A DNA stretch of 64,000 nt, from contig CANHHG010000003.1 in NCBI GenBank assembly GCA_947460615.1, positions 1 through 64,000 of the forward strand. The letters run 5' to 3'. Made by a program: the position numbers and the translations under genes. Positions 1 to 8,427 of this stretch are shown piece after piece. The notes under the pieces are model-generated. The model had not been told where the DNA came from, searched no databases, and saw only the letters and a list, made by a program, of their open reading frames with translations. Origin of the DNA: Bacteroidota bacterium (GTDB lineage: Bacteria > Bacteroidota > Bacteroidia > Flavobacteriales > Flavobacteriaceae). How positions within the stretch are numbered: position 1 is the first letter of the stretch; each line of letters starts with the position of its first letter.

Positions 1-131
1 CTGACGGTTGGTACACAGATATCCTTGGAAAAGGAAGTGTAGATGTAGCTTACAACATTGCTGATGCAATTAACAAAATTGGATTTGGTCTTGTAATTTA
101 TAGCTTAGCTCAAAAATCTCAAAACGATTAA
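1..131 (+). CDS. Proteorhodopsin-like microbial rhodopsin, C-terminal end (partial)
   Basis: Only the last 42 codons are visible (reading from base 3, stop TAA at 129-131). They match the seventh helix of microbial rhodopsins: NIADAINKIGFG aligns position by position with the proteorhodopsin helix G pattern NLADFVNKILFG. The lysine codon at 75-77 is the expected retinal Schiff-base lysine, and the aspartate four residues earlier (63-65) is the conserved counter-ion partner. Family knowledge: these are light-driven ion pumps in the inner membrane. The part that decides proton versus sodium pumping (helix C) lies outside the window. The assignment rests on one helix, but the Asp-x3-Lys spacing and flanks are specific. 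Confidence 0.8.
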   Translation, partial: DGWYTDILGKGSVDVAYNIADAINKIGFGLVIYSLAQKSQND

Positions 132-148
132 TCAGCATCCTAAAATAA

Positions 149-186
149 AAAAACCGTCTTATGAAAATAAGACGGTTTTTTTTATA
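149..186. terminator. Bidirectional rho-independent terminator
   Basis: A 10-bp perfect stem (AAACCGTCTT at 151-160 with AAGACGGTTT at 169-178) is followed by a T-run on the plus strand and preceded by an A-run. It sits between the convergent rhodopsin and glutamine cyclotransferase genes and can serve both. Confidence 0.85.
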
Positions 187-202
187 TTATAATCTCAAGT
201 CT

Positions 203-1252
203 TTATTCAGGAACCGAAATTTCAAATAGTTTTTCCCATTTTTTTCCAGTTACAAAAATAGTTTTCGTTTTAGGATTATAGGCAATTCCATTCAATACTT
301 CAGCCTCAGAATACTTAATAAATTTCCGTAAGCCCGCTAAATTGATAATGCTTTCTACTTTACCATTCTCAGGGTTTACTATTGCAATAGCGTCTTTTTG
401 CCAGATATTGCAATAAATTTTTCCATTGATATATTCCAATTCATTAACACTTTTTATCTTGCTACTGCCAGAATAGACATTCACATAATCAATCATTTTT
501 TGATTTGCCGGATTCATCTTCCAGATTTTTTCCGTTCCATCCGATTGATAAATCACTTTTCCATCATTGGTCATTCCCCATCCTTCAATTGGTTTGTCAT
601 AGGCAAAGGTTTTTTCCACTTTCCAAGTATCAACATTGTAAATAAAACCTTTTTTTTCTTCCCAAGTTAATTGGAACAATTGGTTGTTAATAAAGGTAAT
701 TCCTTCCCCAAAATCCTGATCTTCTAATTTTAACGACTTCAGAATTTTCCCTGTTTTATAATCTGTTTTCAATAATTTTGAAAATCCACGTAGTCCCGTT
801 CCTTCATATAAAGTATCTCTAAAAAACTCCAAACCTTCAGTAAAAGAAGAAGTATCATGAGGAAAAGTATTCACGATTTTATAGTTCAATAACTTCGGAG
901 TCACATTCGAAACCAATTCTATACGAGAAGTTATTTCTTGGTTTTCACCTTCAAAGTAAACTAAGGCCTTCAAATTTTGATACCCCAATTTTTGATCTTT
1001 TAAGCTAAATGTTAGGTTGTCCAAATTCTTTTTAGAACCTATATTCTTGTCATTTACAAAGTAAACAATGCTGTCAATTTTTTTGTTTTCACCATTCAAT
1101 AATCGCAGTGAAAGACTGTCGTCATTGTTATATTCGCTTTTAAACTTACTTTCGTCAAAACTAAAATATTTTTCAGTCGCCGATTTTGAACCGTTGCATC
1201 CAATAAAAAGGGAGCTTAATAAAATGATGGTGAGTAGGTTGTGATTTTTCAT
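203..1252 (-). CDS. Glutaminyl-peptide cyclotransferase (glutamine cyclotransferase), lipoprotein
   Basis: The 349-residue product belongs to the plant/bacterial glutamine cyclotransferase family (beta-propeller, not the zinc-dependent animal type). These enzymes convert N-terminal glutamine into pyroglutamate. Recognisable family blocks are FTEGLEF, YEGTGLRG, WEEKKGFIYN, GWGMTNDG, ELEYINGKIYCNIW and the closing NGIAYNPKTKTIFVTGK. The N-terminus is a lipoprotein signal with hydrophobic core and lipobox FIGC (lipidated Cys19), so the enzyme should sit in the periplasm on a membrane anchor. The N-terminal 110 residues before the propeller look like an extra domain of unknown role. It is monocistronic and ends at the shared terminator. 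The start ATG is supported by the signal peptide. Confidence 0.88.
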   Translation of the reverse strand: MKNHNLLTIILLSSLFIGCNGSKSATEKYFSFDESKFKSEYNNDDSLSLRLLNGENKKIDSIVYFVNDKNIGSKKNLDNLTFSLKDQKLGYQNLKALVYFEGENQEITSRIELVSNVTPKLLNYKIVNTFPHDTSSFTEGLEFFRDTLYEGTGLRGFSKLLKTDYKTGKILKSLKLEDQDFGEGITFINNQLFQLTWEEKKGFIYNVDTWKVEKTFAYDKPIEGWGMTNDGKVIYQSDGTEKIWKMNPANQKMIDYVNVYSGSSKIKSVNELEYINGKIYCNIWQKDAIAIVNPENGKVESIINLAGLRKFIKYSEAEVLNGIAYNPKTKTIFVTGKKWEKLFEISVPE

Positions 1253-1303
1253 AATGAGTTTTATTTGCGAGGAAAGTTACAACACAAAAGTTTATAAATT
1301 GAG

Positions 1304-1333
1304 TTGCAAAAATACAAATTTATTGTATATTTG
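1304..1333 (+). promoter_or_regulatory. Bacteroidota-type promoter of the SRP RNA
   Basis: TTG at 1304-1306, a 19-nt spacer and TATATTTG at 1326-1333 match the -33/-7 consensus TTG-N17-23-TAnnTTTG of the primary sigma factor in this phylum. Transcription would begin close to 1338, at the 5-prime end of the SRP RNA. Confidence 0.75.
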
Positions 1334-1335
1334 CA

Positions 1336-1436
1336 ACGGCAAGTCCTACACGATCTGCTCCTGCAAAATCCCCCAGGATGGGAACGTAGCAAGGGTCCGT
1401 GGTTGAGCGATGCGATGTAGGCCGCTTGCCTTTTTT
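1336..1436 (+). ncRNA. ffs: Signal recognition particle RNA, small bacterial type (4.5S RNA)
   Basis: This is the roughly 100-nt small SRP RNA that binds Ffh and targets nascent membrane proteins. The conserved apical part is visible: CAGGATGGGAACG at 1374-1386 carries the asymmetric loop and a GGAA tetraloop, and it is followed by AGCAAGGG. The lower stem closes through CCTACA (1345-1350) with TGTAGG (1416-1421) and GGCAAG (1338-1343) with CTTGCC (1425-1430). A run of six T follows immediately, so the closing helix can double as a terminator. A matching promoter lies just upstream. The exact 5-prime end is estimated. Confidence 0.9.
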
Positions 1437-1445
1437 AAATTAAGT

Positions 1446-1472
1446 AATCTTCCTTTTGGAGGATTTTTTTTT
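1446..1472 (+). terminator. Second terminator-like hairpin after the SRP RNA
   Basis: AATCTTCC (1446-1453), a TTTT loop and GGAGGATT (1458-1465) form an 8-bp stem with one G-U pair, followed by a run of T. It is probably a back-up terminator for the SRP RNA. Confidence 0.6.
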
Positions 1473-1505
1473 GGAGTAAAGCGATCCGACTTCCAAATGT
1501 TCTTA

Positions 1506-1566
1506 TACCCGCTTTCCGCTACAATCCACGCCAAAAAGCGTGGGATTTTCACTGCAATCGGGACTA
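1506..1566 (-). repeat. Dispersed palindromic intergenic element, copy 1
   Basis: Read on the minus strand, this copy runs TAGTCCCGATTGCAG, a hairpin, then a GCGGAAAGCGGG-like end. The inner hairpin pairs AATCCCACGC with GCGTGGATT around a T-rich loop and leaves one bulged C. A second copy with the same order of blocks and the same bulged C lies at 20650-20719. Elements of this general form (TAGCCC...hairpin...GCAGGAAATAGCTCC) are, to my knowledge, common between genes in Flavobacteriia, but I know no established function. It lies between the SRP RNA and an SDR gene. Confidence 0.65.
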
Positions 1567-1631
1567 ATTTTGAAATTTCAGTTTTCTAAATATCAGAATT
1601 AACTATATTTACATTCTAAAACAATTCGTTA

Positions 1632-2435
1632 ATGAATAAAGTAGTATTAATAACAGGAGCTTCATCTGGAATAGGGAAATCTATTGCTGAGTTTTTGCAT
1701 TATAAGGGGTTTATAGTTTATGGAACCAGCAGAAATCCCCACAAAATAATCAACTCCGTTTTTCCATTACTTGAATTAGACGTTAGAAATACGGAATCAA
1801 TTCATAATGCCGTTAAAAAAATAATTGAGCTTTCCGGAGCTATAGATATCGTAATTAATAATGCTGGTGTAGGAATTACCGGTCCCATTGAAGAAATTCC
1901 ATCTAAAGAAATAAAGAATAATTTTGAAACCAATTTCTTTGGTCCTATAGAAGTGATTAAAGCTGTTTTACCTCAAATGCGAGCTCAAAAATCGGGTTTA
2001 ATTATTAATATAACTTCCATTGCAGGTTATATGGGATTGCCCTACCGCGGAATTTATTCTGCATCAAAAGGCGCGCTAGAATTAATTACAGAATCTTTAA
2101 GCATGGAAGTGAAGCCATTTGGAATTAACATTGCCAATGTTGCTCCGGGAGATTATGCTACCAATATTGCTGCCGGACGGTTTCATTCTCCTGTAATAAA
2201 AGGATCAGATTATGAAAATTCTTATGGCGCTACTCTAAAGATGATGAATGATCAAGTAGATAGTGGTAACAACCCAATAGAAATGGCCGAAGCTATATTT
2301 GATATTATCAATTCAGCCAACCCAAAAATACATTATAAAGTGGGAAGTTTTATACAGAAATTTTCTATCGTATTAAAGAGAATATTGCCTGATAAAGTCT
2401 ATGAAAAAATTTTAATGAACCATTATAAATTGTAA
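1632..2435 (+). CDS. Short-chain dehydrogenase/reductase (SDR), classical type
   Basis: The 267-residue protein is an NAD(P)-dependent oxidoreductase of the classical SDR family. The nucleotide-binding motif TGASSGIG is at residues 8-15, NNAG at 76-79, the catalytic serine in ITSIAG is Ser129, and the YSASK motif gives Tyr142 and Lys146. The full catalytic set is present and the length is typical. The C-terminal 40 residues contain an amphipathic segment ending in PDKVYEKILMNHYKL, as in SDRs that associate with membranes or lipids. The substrate cannot be told from sequence. It stands 39 nt before the transaldolase gene on the same strand and may be cotranscribed with it. Confidence 0.85.
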   Translation: MNKVVLITGASSGIGKSIAEFLHYKGFIVYGTSRNPHKIINSVFPLLELDVRNTESIHNAVKKIIELSGAIDIVINNAGVGITGPIEEIPSKEIKNNFETNFFGPIEVIKAVLPQMRAQKSGLIINITSIAGYMGLPYRGIYSASKGALELITESLSMEVKPFGINIANVAPGDYATNIAAGRFHSPVIKGSDYENSYGATLKMMNDQVDSGNNPIEMAEAIFDIINSANPKIHYKVGSFIQKFSIVLKRILPDKVYEKILMNHYKL

Positions 2436-2474
2436 CTTAGCGTACCTTAAAATAATATTTAAAATCAATCAATT

Positions 2475-3131
2475 ATGAAGTTTTTTATTGATACTGCCAA
2501 CTTAACGGAGATTAAAGCGGCGCAAGCACTCGGAGTACTTGATGGAGTAACCACGAATCCATCATTAATGGCAAAAGAGGGGATTACAGGGAAAAATAAT
2601 ATTTTGAAACACTACGTCGACATTTGCAATAGCGTGGAAGGAGATGTAAGCGCAGAAGTTAACGCTGTCGATTACGATGGAATGATTCGAGAAGGAGAGG
2701 AATTAGTTGATTTACACCCGCAAATTGTCGTTAAATTACCAATGACTAAAGAAGGAATTATGGCCTGCAAATATTTCTCCGATAAGGGAATCAAAACTAA
2801 TGTAACTTTAGTTTTTTCTGCCGGTCAAGCTATTTTAGCTGCAAAAGCAGGAGCAACTTACGTGTCTCCTTTTGTAGGTAGGTTAGATGATATTTCAACT
2901 GATGGATTAGCTCTAATTGAAGAAATCCGATTGATATATGATAATTACGGCTTTGAAACTCAAATATTGGCTGCTTCTGTTCGTCATACCATGCACATTG
3001 TAAATTGTGCTAAGATAGGTGCTGATGTAATGACAGGTCCGCTTTCTGCAATTTTGGGATTACTTAAGCACCCTTTAACAGATATTGGCTTGGCTCAATT
3101 CATCGCCGACTTTGAAAAAGGAAATAAATAA
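2475..3131 (+). CDS. tal: Small transaldolase (TalC/FSA family)
   Basis: A 218-residue class I aldolase of the small transaldolase / fructose-6-phosphate aldolase family, cytosolic, linking the pentose phosphate pathway to glycolysis. The Schiff-base lysine is Lys87 in IVVKLPMT. The family start [11 protein letters not shown] and the VTTNPSL block are intact. In the segment SPFVGRLDD the key position is Phe133. True transaldolases carry Phe here, and fructose-6-phosphate aldolases such as E. coli FsaA carry Tyr, so transaldolase is the better call. It fits with the split transketolase at 43.8-45.7 kb. A strong terminator follows. Confidence 0.88.
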   Translation: MKFFIDTANLTEIKAAQALGVLDGVTTNPSLMAKEGITGKNNILKHYVDICNSVEGDVSAEVNAVDYDGMIREGEELVDLHPQIVVKLPMTKEGIMACKYFSDKGIKTNVTLVFSAGQAILAAKAGATYVSPFVGRLDDISTDGLALIEEIRLIYDNYGFETQILAASVRHTMHIVNCAKIGADVMTGPLSAILGLLKHPLTDIGLAQFIADFEKGNK

Positions 3132-3144
3132 AACTATTTAAGCA

Positions 3145-3184
3145 TAAAAAAAAGCGGTACCGTTTATTGGTACCGCTTTTTTTA
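3145..3184. terminator. Bidirectional rho-independent terminator
   Basis: An 11-bp perfect stem, AAAGCGGTACC (3151-3161) with GGTACCGCTTT (3169-3179), is flanked by A-run and T-run. It separates the convergent transaldolase and thioredoxin-fold lipoprotein genes. Confidence 0.9.
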
Positions 3185-3194
3185 TTAATGTTTT

Positions 3195-4610
3195 TTATTT
3201 CAATTTATCAGCAAATTTAACCTCAAACAAGTTGGTGAATGCATCTTTTATTTTACCTGAACTGTCTAAAATCAACGTTCTGTTTATTTTTGTTATAGCC
3301 CATTTGTTTTTGACATCTTCAAAATTAGCACACCGATATTCTTGAATCCCTTCAAATTTATAATTTCTCAATAAGTCAACCCAACTTTTTTGATCTTCGT
3401 CTAAATTGATCGCTATGTATTGGTATTCTGGGTGTTCTAATTTAAAAGCCAAAGCCTTTTTATGAGCCGCTGCTAGATGTGTTAATGCCTCTTTGGTCCA
3501 GAAAAAAAGGACGGTCTTTTTATTAATTATAGAATTAGATGGCACGTTAACGCCGTCTTTATTAATCAAAAGTACTGATGGCAATTGATTCCCAACTTTT
3601 AGAAGTTTAATTGCATTTTCTATTTTTAAAATTTCGTTTTTACTGCTGTTATCGGTGGAGTATTTTCTATAAATATCTAAAAACTTTTGGTTGTTTGCCA
3701 TATTTTGATCTTCCAGTAAATAGGAAAAAGCAATGTTGTTAAGGATACTGTTTTTTACTTTTTCATTTCTTATTAATGTATCAGCAATATTTAATTTGTT
3801 AATATTGGTTGTCAATGCTAAATCAATATCTGAGAAATGATTATGGTATTTTACGGAACCAACATTGTTCAACAAGTGAGATAAATAAACTACAAATGGA
3901 GAATAAGTGGCTAATTCAACATTATTAAAATCGATATTTTTTCTATAGTTATAATATTTTGCCGGTAACTTTTCAAATAGGTCTTCCGCGGTTCTTAATT
4001 TGTGAATTATAGGATACAATTCTTTTTTTGAATAATAATTAAAGTCTAACTCAGCTTTTGCAAATAAATCAAATTCCTTACTCCAATTAATATCTTTTTT
4101 ATGACTCAAATAGCTTTTCTTATTTTTATTATAAGTCGAGTCGATATTGGAATTAAATTTTCTAAAATCATAATCAAAAACATCAAACATTTTCTCTTTT
4201 TCCGCTTCGTTTTTTAAATAAGCTTCCATTAAATAGTTATTTTTTGCATCACCACGTCCACAAAAAATTACTGATTCATCAAAATTATTTGAATTTAGAC
4301 GAACCATGATACTGTCATTTTTATCAAAATAGACATATTGGTATTCGGGATCGTGCTTGAAAGTATACATTCCCGGTGATAAGGAGTCGAATTCAACGAA
4401 AAAGGTATTGTCTTTTTGAAGCGGAATAGTGTCAATTACAACGCCGTCTTTTGAAAAATAGATGTACCTATTAGTAGGATTTAATACTTCTCCACCAAAA
4501 TAGGCTCGATAGTCATCTTTCTTAAAATCTTTGTTGCAAGAAATTAAGGAAAGGAAAAAAAGAGTCGTAAAAATTCTTAATAAGGGAGAATTAGGCATAT
4601 TAAAATTCAT
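3195..4610 (-). CDS. Thioredoxin-fold lipoprotein lacking the CXXC motif
   Basis: The 471-residue product starts with a lipoprotein signal (lipobox LISC, Cys25). The first 120 residues resemble the beta-rich N-terminal domain of Bacteroidota TlpA-like proteins. A helical middle follows, and residues from about 345 form a thioredoxin-like domain (VGNQLPSVLL, then VLFFWTKEALTH, AAAHKKALAF, IAINLDEDQKSW). Where redox-active relatives carry WCxxC, this one has WTKEA, so it cannot act as a disulfide reductase. The role is unknown. A TATTTTTG box on the minus strand at 4622-4629 suggests transcription starts only a few bases before the first ATG. The in-frame ATG at 4598 would give a more usual leader and keeps the signal peptide. 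Confidence 0.75.
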   Translation of the reverse strand: MNFNMPNSPLLRIFTTLFFLSLISCNKDFKKDDYRAYFGGEVLNPTNRYIYFSKDGVVIDTIPLQKDNTFFVEFDSLSPGMYTFKHDPEYQYVYFDKNDSIMVRLNSNNFDESVIFCGRGDAKNNYLMEAYLKNEAEKEKMFDVFDYDFRKFNSNIDSTYNKNKKSYLSHKKDINWSKEFDLFAKAELDFNYYSKKELYPIIHKLRTAEDLFEKLPAKYYNYRKNIDFNNVELATYSPFVVYLSHLLNNVGSVKYHNHFSDIDLALTTNINKLNIADTLIRNEKVKNSILNNIAFSYLLEDQNMANNQKFLDIYRKYSTDNSSKNEILKIENAIKLLKVGNQLPSVLLINKDGVNVPSNSIINKKTVLFFWTKEALTHLAAAHKKALAFKLEHPEYQYIAINLDEDQKSWVDLLRNYKFEGIQEYRCANFEDVKNKWAITKINRTLILDSSGKIKDAFTNLFEVKFADKLK

Positions 4611-4699
4611 TGCAATACTTACAAAAATATTTAGACCATTTTAATTTAGGTGTTAATAGTTAGTTAAATTAAAGTTTTACTCTTATTTCAAACAATGAA

Positions 4700-4732
4700 T
4701 TGGCTGTGATTGAGGGATTTTTTCTACTTTTG
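4700..4732 (+). promoter_or_regulatory. Promoter of the ABC-F gene
   Basis: TTG at 4700-4702, a 22-nt spacer and TACTTTTG at 4725-4732 match the Bacteroidota -33/-7 consensus. The start codon follows 24 nt after the -7 box. Confidence 0.6.
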
Positions 4733-4747
4733 CAAAAAAATAAATAA

Positions 4748-6373
<1,626 letters not shown>

Positions 6374-6385
6374 TCTAAATAATTT

Positions 6386-6413
6386 AACTCTCGAGAAATC
6401 GAGAGTTTTTTTT
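6386..6413 (+). terminator. Rho-independent terminator of the ABC-F gene
   Basis: A 9-bp perfect stem AACTCTCGA/TCGAGAGTT with a GAAA tetraloop and a T-run. Confidence 0.9.
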
Positions 6414-6479
6414 GATATTAATTGAAATAATTTTTTTTGAGTTCTCGATCAATCGATGATAAAATCTGTAAAAAAATTA

Positions 6480-6487
6480 TATATTTG
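6480..6487 (+). promoter_or_regulatory. -7 promoter box of pyrR-pyrB
   Basis: TATATTTG matches TAnnTTTG and lies 24 nt before the pyrR ATG. No clear TTG is found at the -33 distance. The box shows that an earlier in-frame TTG at 6437 cannot be the start. Confidence 0.5.
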
Positions 6488-6511
6488 CATAACCAAACAA
6501 AAAACTTCAAT

Positions 6512-7069
6512 ATGAGTCAAAAAATATTGCTTACTTCCAAAGAAGTCAATATCATTCTCCATCGTTTGGCTTGTCAATTGATTGAAAAGCATTTAGATTT
6601 TTCAGAAACTATTCTAATTGGTATTCAACCCAGAGGGACTTTTTTGGCAGAGAGATTAAAAGAATTACTTGAAAACGAATATAAAATTTCAAACATCCTT
6701 TTAGGTTACTTAGACATCACTTTTTTTAGAGATGATTTCCGAAGAAATGACAAGCAATTAGAAGCTAATAGAACCCAAATAGATTTTTTAGTTGAAAATA
6801 AAAAAGTAATCTTTATAGATGATGTATTGTACACTGGAAGAAGTATACGTGCTGCACTAACTGCGATACAGTCTTTTGGAAGGCCTGCATCTATTGAGCT
6901 TCTCACATTGATTGACCGAAGATTTAGTCGTGATCTACCAATTCAGCCTGATTATCGGGGTCGTCAAGTAGATGCGATTAATGATGAAAAAGTAAAAGTA
7001 TGCTGGCAAGAGCAAGACGGCGAAGACGCAGTATATTTAATACCAACAAACAAAAAACAAATTGTATAG
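6512..7069 (+). CDS. pyrR: PyrR: pyrimidine regulator / uracil phosphoribosyltransferase
   Basis: A 185-residue PRTase-fold protein. The PRPP-binding motif VIFIDDVLYTGRS (residues 99-111) and the loop IGIQPRG are as in PyrR. The family binds pyr mRNA in a UMP-dependent way in Firmicutes and also converts uracil and PRPP into UMP. Start chosen at 6512 because a promoter box lies at 6480-6487 and family members begin here. The stop is followed after 2 nt by pyrB, so the two are cotranscribed and probably translationally coupled. The predicted leader is only about 20 nt, too short for a classical PyrR attenuator, so RNA binding at this locus is doubtful. Confidence 0.9.
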   Translation: MSQKILLTSKEVNIILHRLACQLIEKHLDFSETILIGIQPRGTFLAERLKELLENEYKISNILLGYLDITFFRDDFRRNDKQLEANRTQIDFLVENKKVIFIDDVLYTGRSIRAALTAIQSFGRPASIELLTLIDRRFSRDLPIQPDYRGRQVDAINDEKVKVCWQEQDGEDAVYLIPTNKKQIV

Positions 7070-7071
7070 AA

Positions 7072-7998
7072 ATGAGCGAATTAAGTGTAAATCATTTATT
7101 AGGAATTAAAAATATCAACAAAAATGATATTGACCTTATTTTTGAAACCGCCGATCATTTTAAAGAAGTAATCAACCGTCCAATAAAGAAAGTTCCTTCC
7201 TTACGAGACATTACGATTGCTAATATTTTCTTCGAAAACAGTACGCGAACCAAATTATCATTTGAACTAGCGCAAAAAAGACTTTCTGCAGATGTAATTA
7301 GTTTTTCTGCAGCTCAATCCTCAGTTAAAAAAGGAGAAACTTTAATTGATACCGTAAATAATATTTTATCAATGAAAGTGGATATGGTAGTGATGCGACA
7401 TGCTAATCCTGGCGCGGCTCATTTTTTATCACAAAACGTAAAGGCTAGTATCATTAACGCTGGAGACGGAGCACACGAACATCCTACCCAAGCGCTTTTA
7501 GATAGTTATTCAATTAGAGAAAAACTAGGAGAAGTGGCAGGTAAAAAAGTAGTTATTGTGGGTGATATTTTACACTCTCGGGTAGCGCTTTCTAACATTT
7601 ATGCCTTGCAAATGCAAGGAGCAGAAGTGAAGGTTTGCGGACCAAAAACGCTAATCCCAAGACACATTGAATCACTTGGAGTAAAAGTAGAATCAAATAT
7701 ACGTAAAGCTCTGGAATGGTGTGATGTAGCGAATATGCTTAGAGTTCAAAACGAAAGAATGGATGTGAATTTTTTCCCTTCAACAAGAGAATACGCTCAT
7801 CAATATGGATTAGATAAAACCTTGTTGGATTCCCTAAATAAAGAGATTGTAATAATGCATCCAGGACCCATAAATCGTGGTGTTGAAATTACTTCTGAAG
7901 TGGCTGATTCTAATCAATCATTGATATTAAATCAAGTGGAAAATGGAGTGGCAGTTCGAATGGCAGTGATCTATTTATTGGCTTCTAAAATCCAATAA
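7072..7998 (+). CDS. pyrB: Aspartate carbamoyltransferase, catalytic chain
   Basis: The 308-residue protein is aspartate transcarbamylase, which joins carbamoyl phosphate and aspartate in the first committed step of pyrimidine synthesis. The carbamoyl-phosphate motif STRT is at residues 57-60, HPTQALLD follows in the middle, and MHPGPINRG near the end is the aspartate-side signature. The length is that of catalytic chains without a fused regulatory part, and no pyrI is nearby. The ATG is 2 nt after the pyrR stop. The next gene begins 4 nt downstream, so the operon continues. pyrD lies separately at 14.5 kb. Confidence 0.95.
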   Translation: MSELSVNHLLGIKNINKNDIDLIFETADHFKEVINRPIKKVPSLRDITIANIFFENSTRTKLSFELAQKRLSADVISFSAAQSSVKKGETLIDTVNNILSMKVDMVVMRHANPGAAHFLSQNVKASIINAGDGAHEHPTQALLDSYSIREKLGEVAGKKVVIVGDILHSRVALSNIYALQMQGAEVKVCGPKTLIPRHIESLGVKVESNIRKALEWCDVANMLRVQNERMDVNFFPSTREYAHQYGLDKTLLDSLNKEIVIMHPGPINRGVEITSEVADSNQSLILNQVENGVAVRMAVIYLLASKIQ

Positions 7999-8002
7999 TT
8001 TA

Positions 8003-8335
8003 ATGAAAGTAGTTGCTAATGGTCACACCACAATTTTAAAAGATACTCAGGGAGATTGTGGTTTATTTTTAGACAATGTGACTAGCCAACACGAATGTTA
8101 CAAAAATCAGAATTTGATTTTGGATCTATCGCATAATAATTCTTATACTATCCAATCTATAAAAGCATTTTCGGATTTGTCTAAATTGCATTGTAAAGGG
8201 AAAAAATCTTTCGTAATAGTTGCTGAAAATATCGATTATAACGCCCTTTCTAAATCATTAATAGTAGTTCCTTCCGTTTTAGAAGCACACGATATTATTG
8301 ATATGGACGAAATTGAAAGAGATTTAGGGTTTTAG
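8003..8335 (+). CDS. STAS-like small protein of the pyrR-pyrB operon
   Basis: A 110-residue soluble protein beginning 4 nt after pyrB. The pattern LILDLSHNN, a helix (IQSIKAFSDLSKLHCKGKKSF), VIVAENID and a C-terminal DIIDMDEIERDLGF resembles the beta-alpha layout of STAS domains (anti-sigma-factor antagonist fold). The usual phosphorylatable serine motif is not evident. It lies between pyrB and rnz, an arrangement I recall from other flavobacteria. Function unknown. The STAS relation is my inference from pattern, not from an alignment. Confidence 0.65.
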   Translation: MKVVANGHTTILKDTQGDCGLFLDNVTSQHECYKNQNLILDLSHNNSYTIQSIKAFSDLSKLHCKGKKSFVIVAENIDYNALSKSLIVVPSVLEAHDIIDMDEIERDLGF

Positions 8336-8346
8336 AGGTATATTTG
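8313..8346 (+). promoter_or_regulatory. Possible promoter of rnz
   Basis: TATATTTG at 8339-8346, with TTG at 8313-8315 (23-nt spacer, the upper limit of the consensus). It would place the start of transcription at the foot of the inverted repeat that follows. Confidence 0.4.
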
Positions 8347-8348
8347 TT

Positions 8349-8410
8349 AATTCGGTTATTTGTTTAATCGGCAACAAACTACTTTTCAAGAATTACCAAA
8401 TAACCAAATT
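8349..8410 (+). repeat. Long inverted repeat in the rnz leader
   Basis: AATTCGGTTATTTG (8349-8362) and CAAATAACCAAATT (8397-8410) are complementary at 13 of 14 positions, separated by 34 nt. In RNA this makes a stable stem-loop that ends 17 nt before the rnz start codon. There is no T-run, so it is not a terminator. A role in translation or stability of the mRNA is inference. Confidence 0.6.
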
Positions 8411-8427
8411 AAAGAATAAACAATAAA

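Noticed and set aside
1346-1552. A 68-codon minus-strand frame over the SRP RNA and palindromic element
   Set aside because: It overlaps a well-supported structured RNA and a palindromic repeat, has no promoter and shows no protein-like composition.
6374-6511. PyrR-dependent attenuator before pyrR
   Set aside because: The hairpin at 6386-6413 closes the ABC-F transcript and lies upstream of the pyrR promoter box; no second alternative structure is visible.
8349-8410. Terminator after the STAS-like gene
   Set aside because: The stem lacks a following T-run and the loop is 34 nt, so it does not fit an intrinsic terminator.
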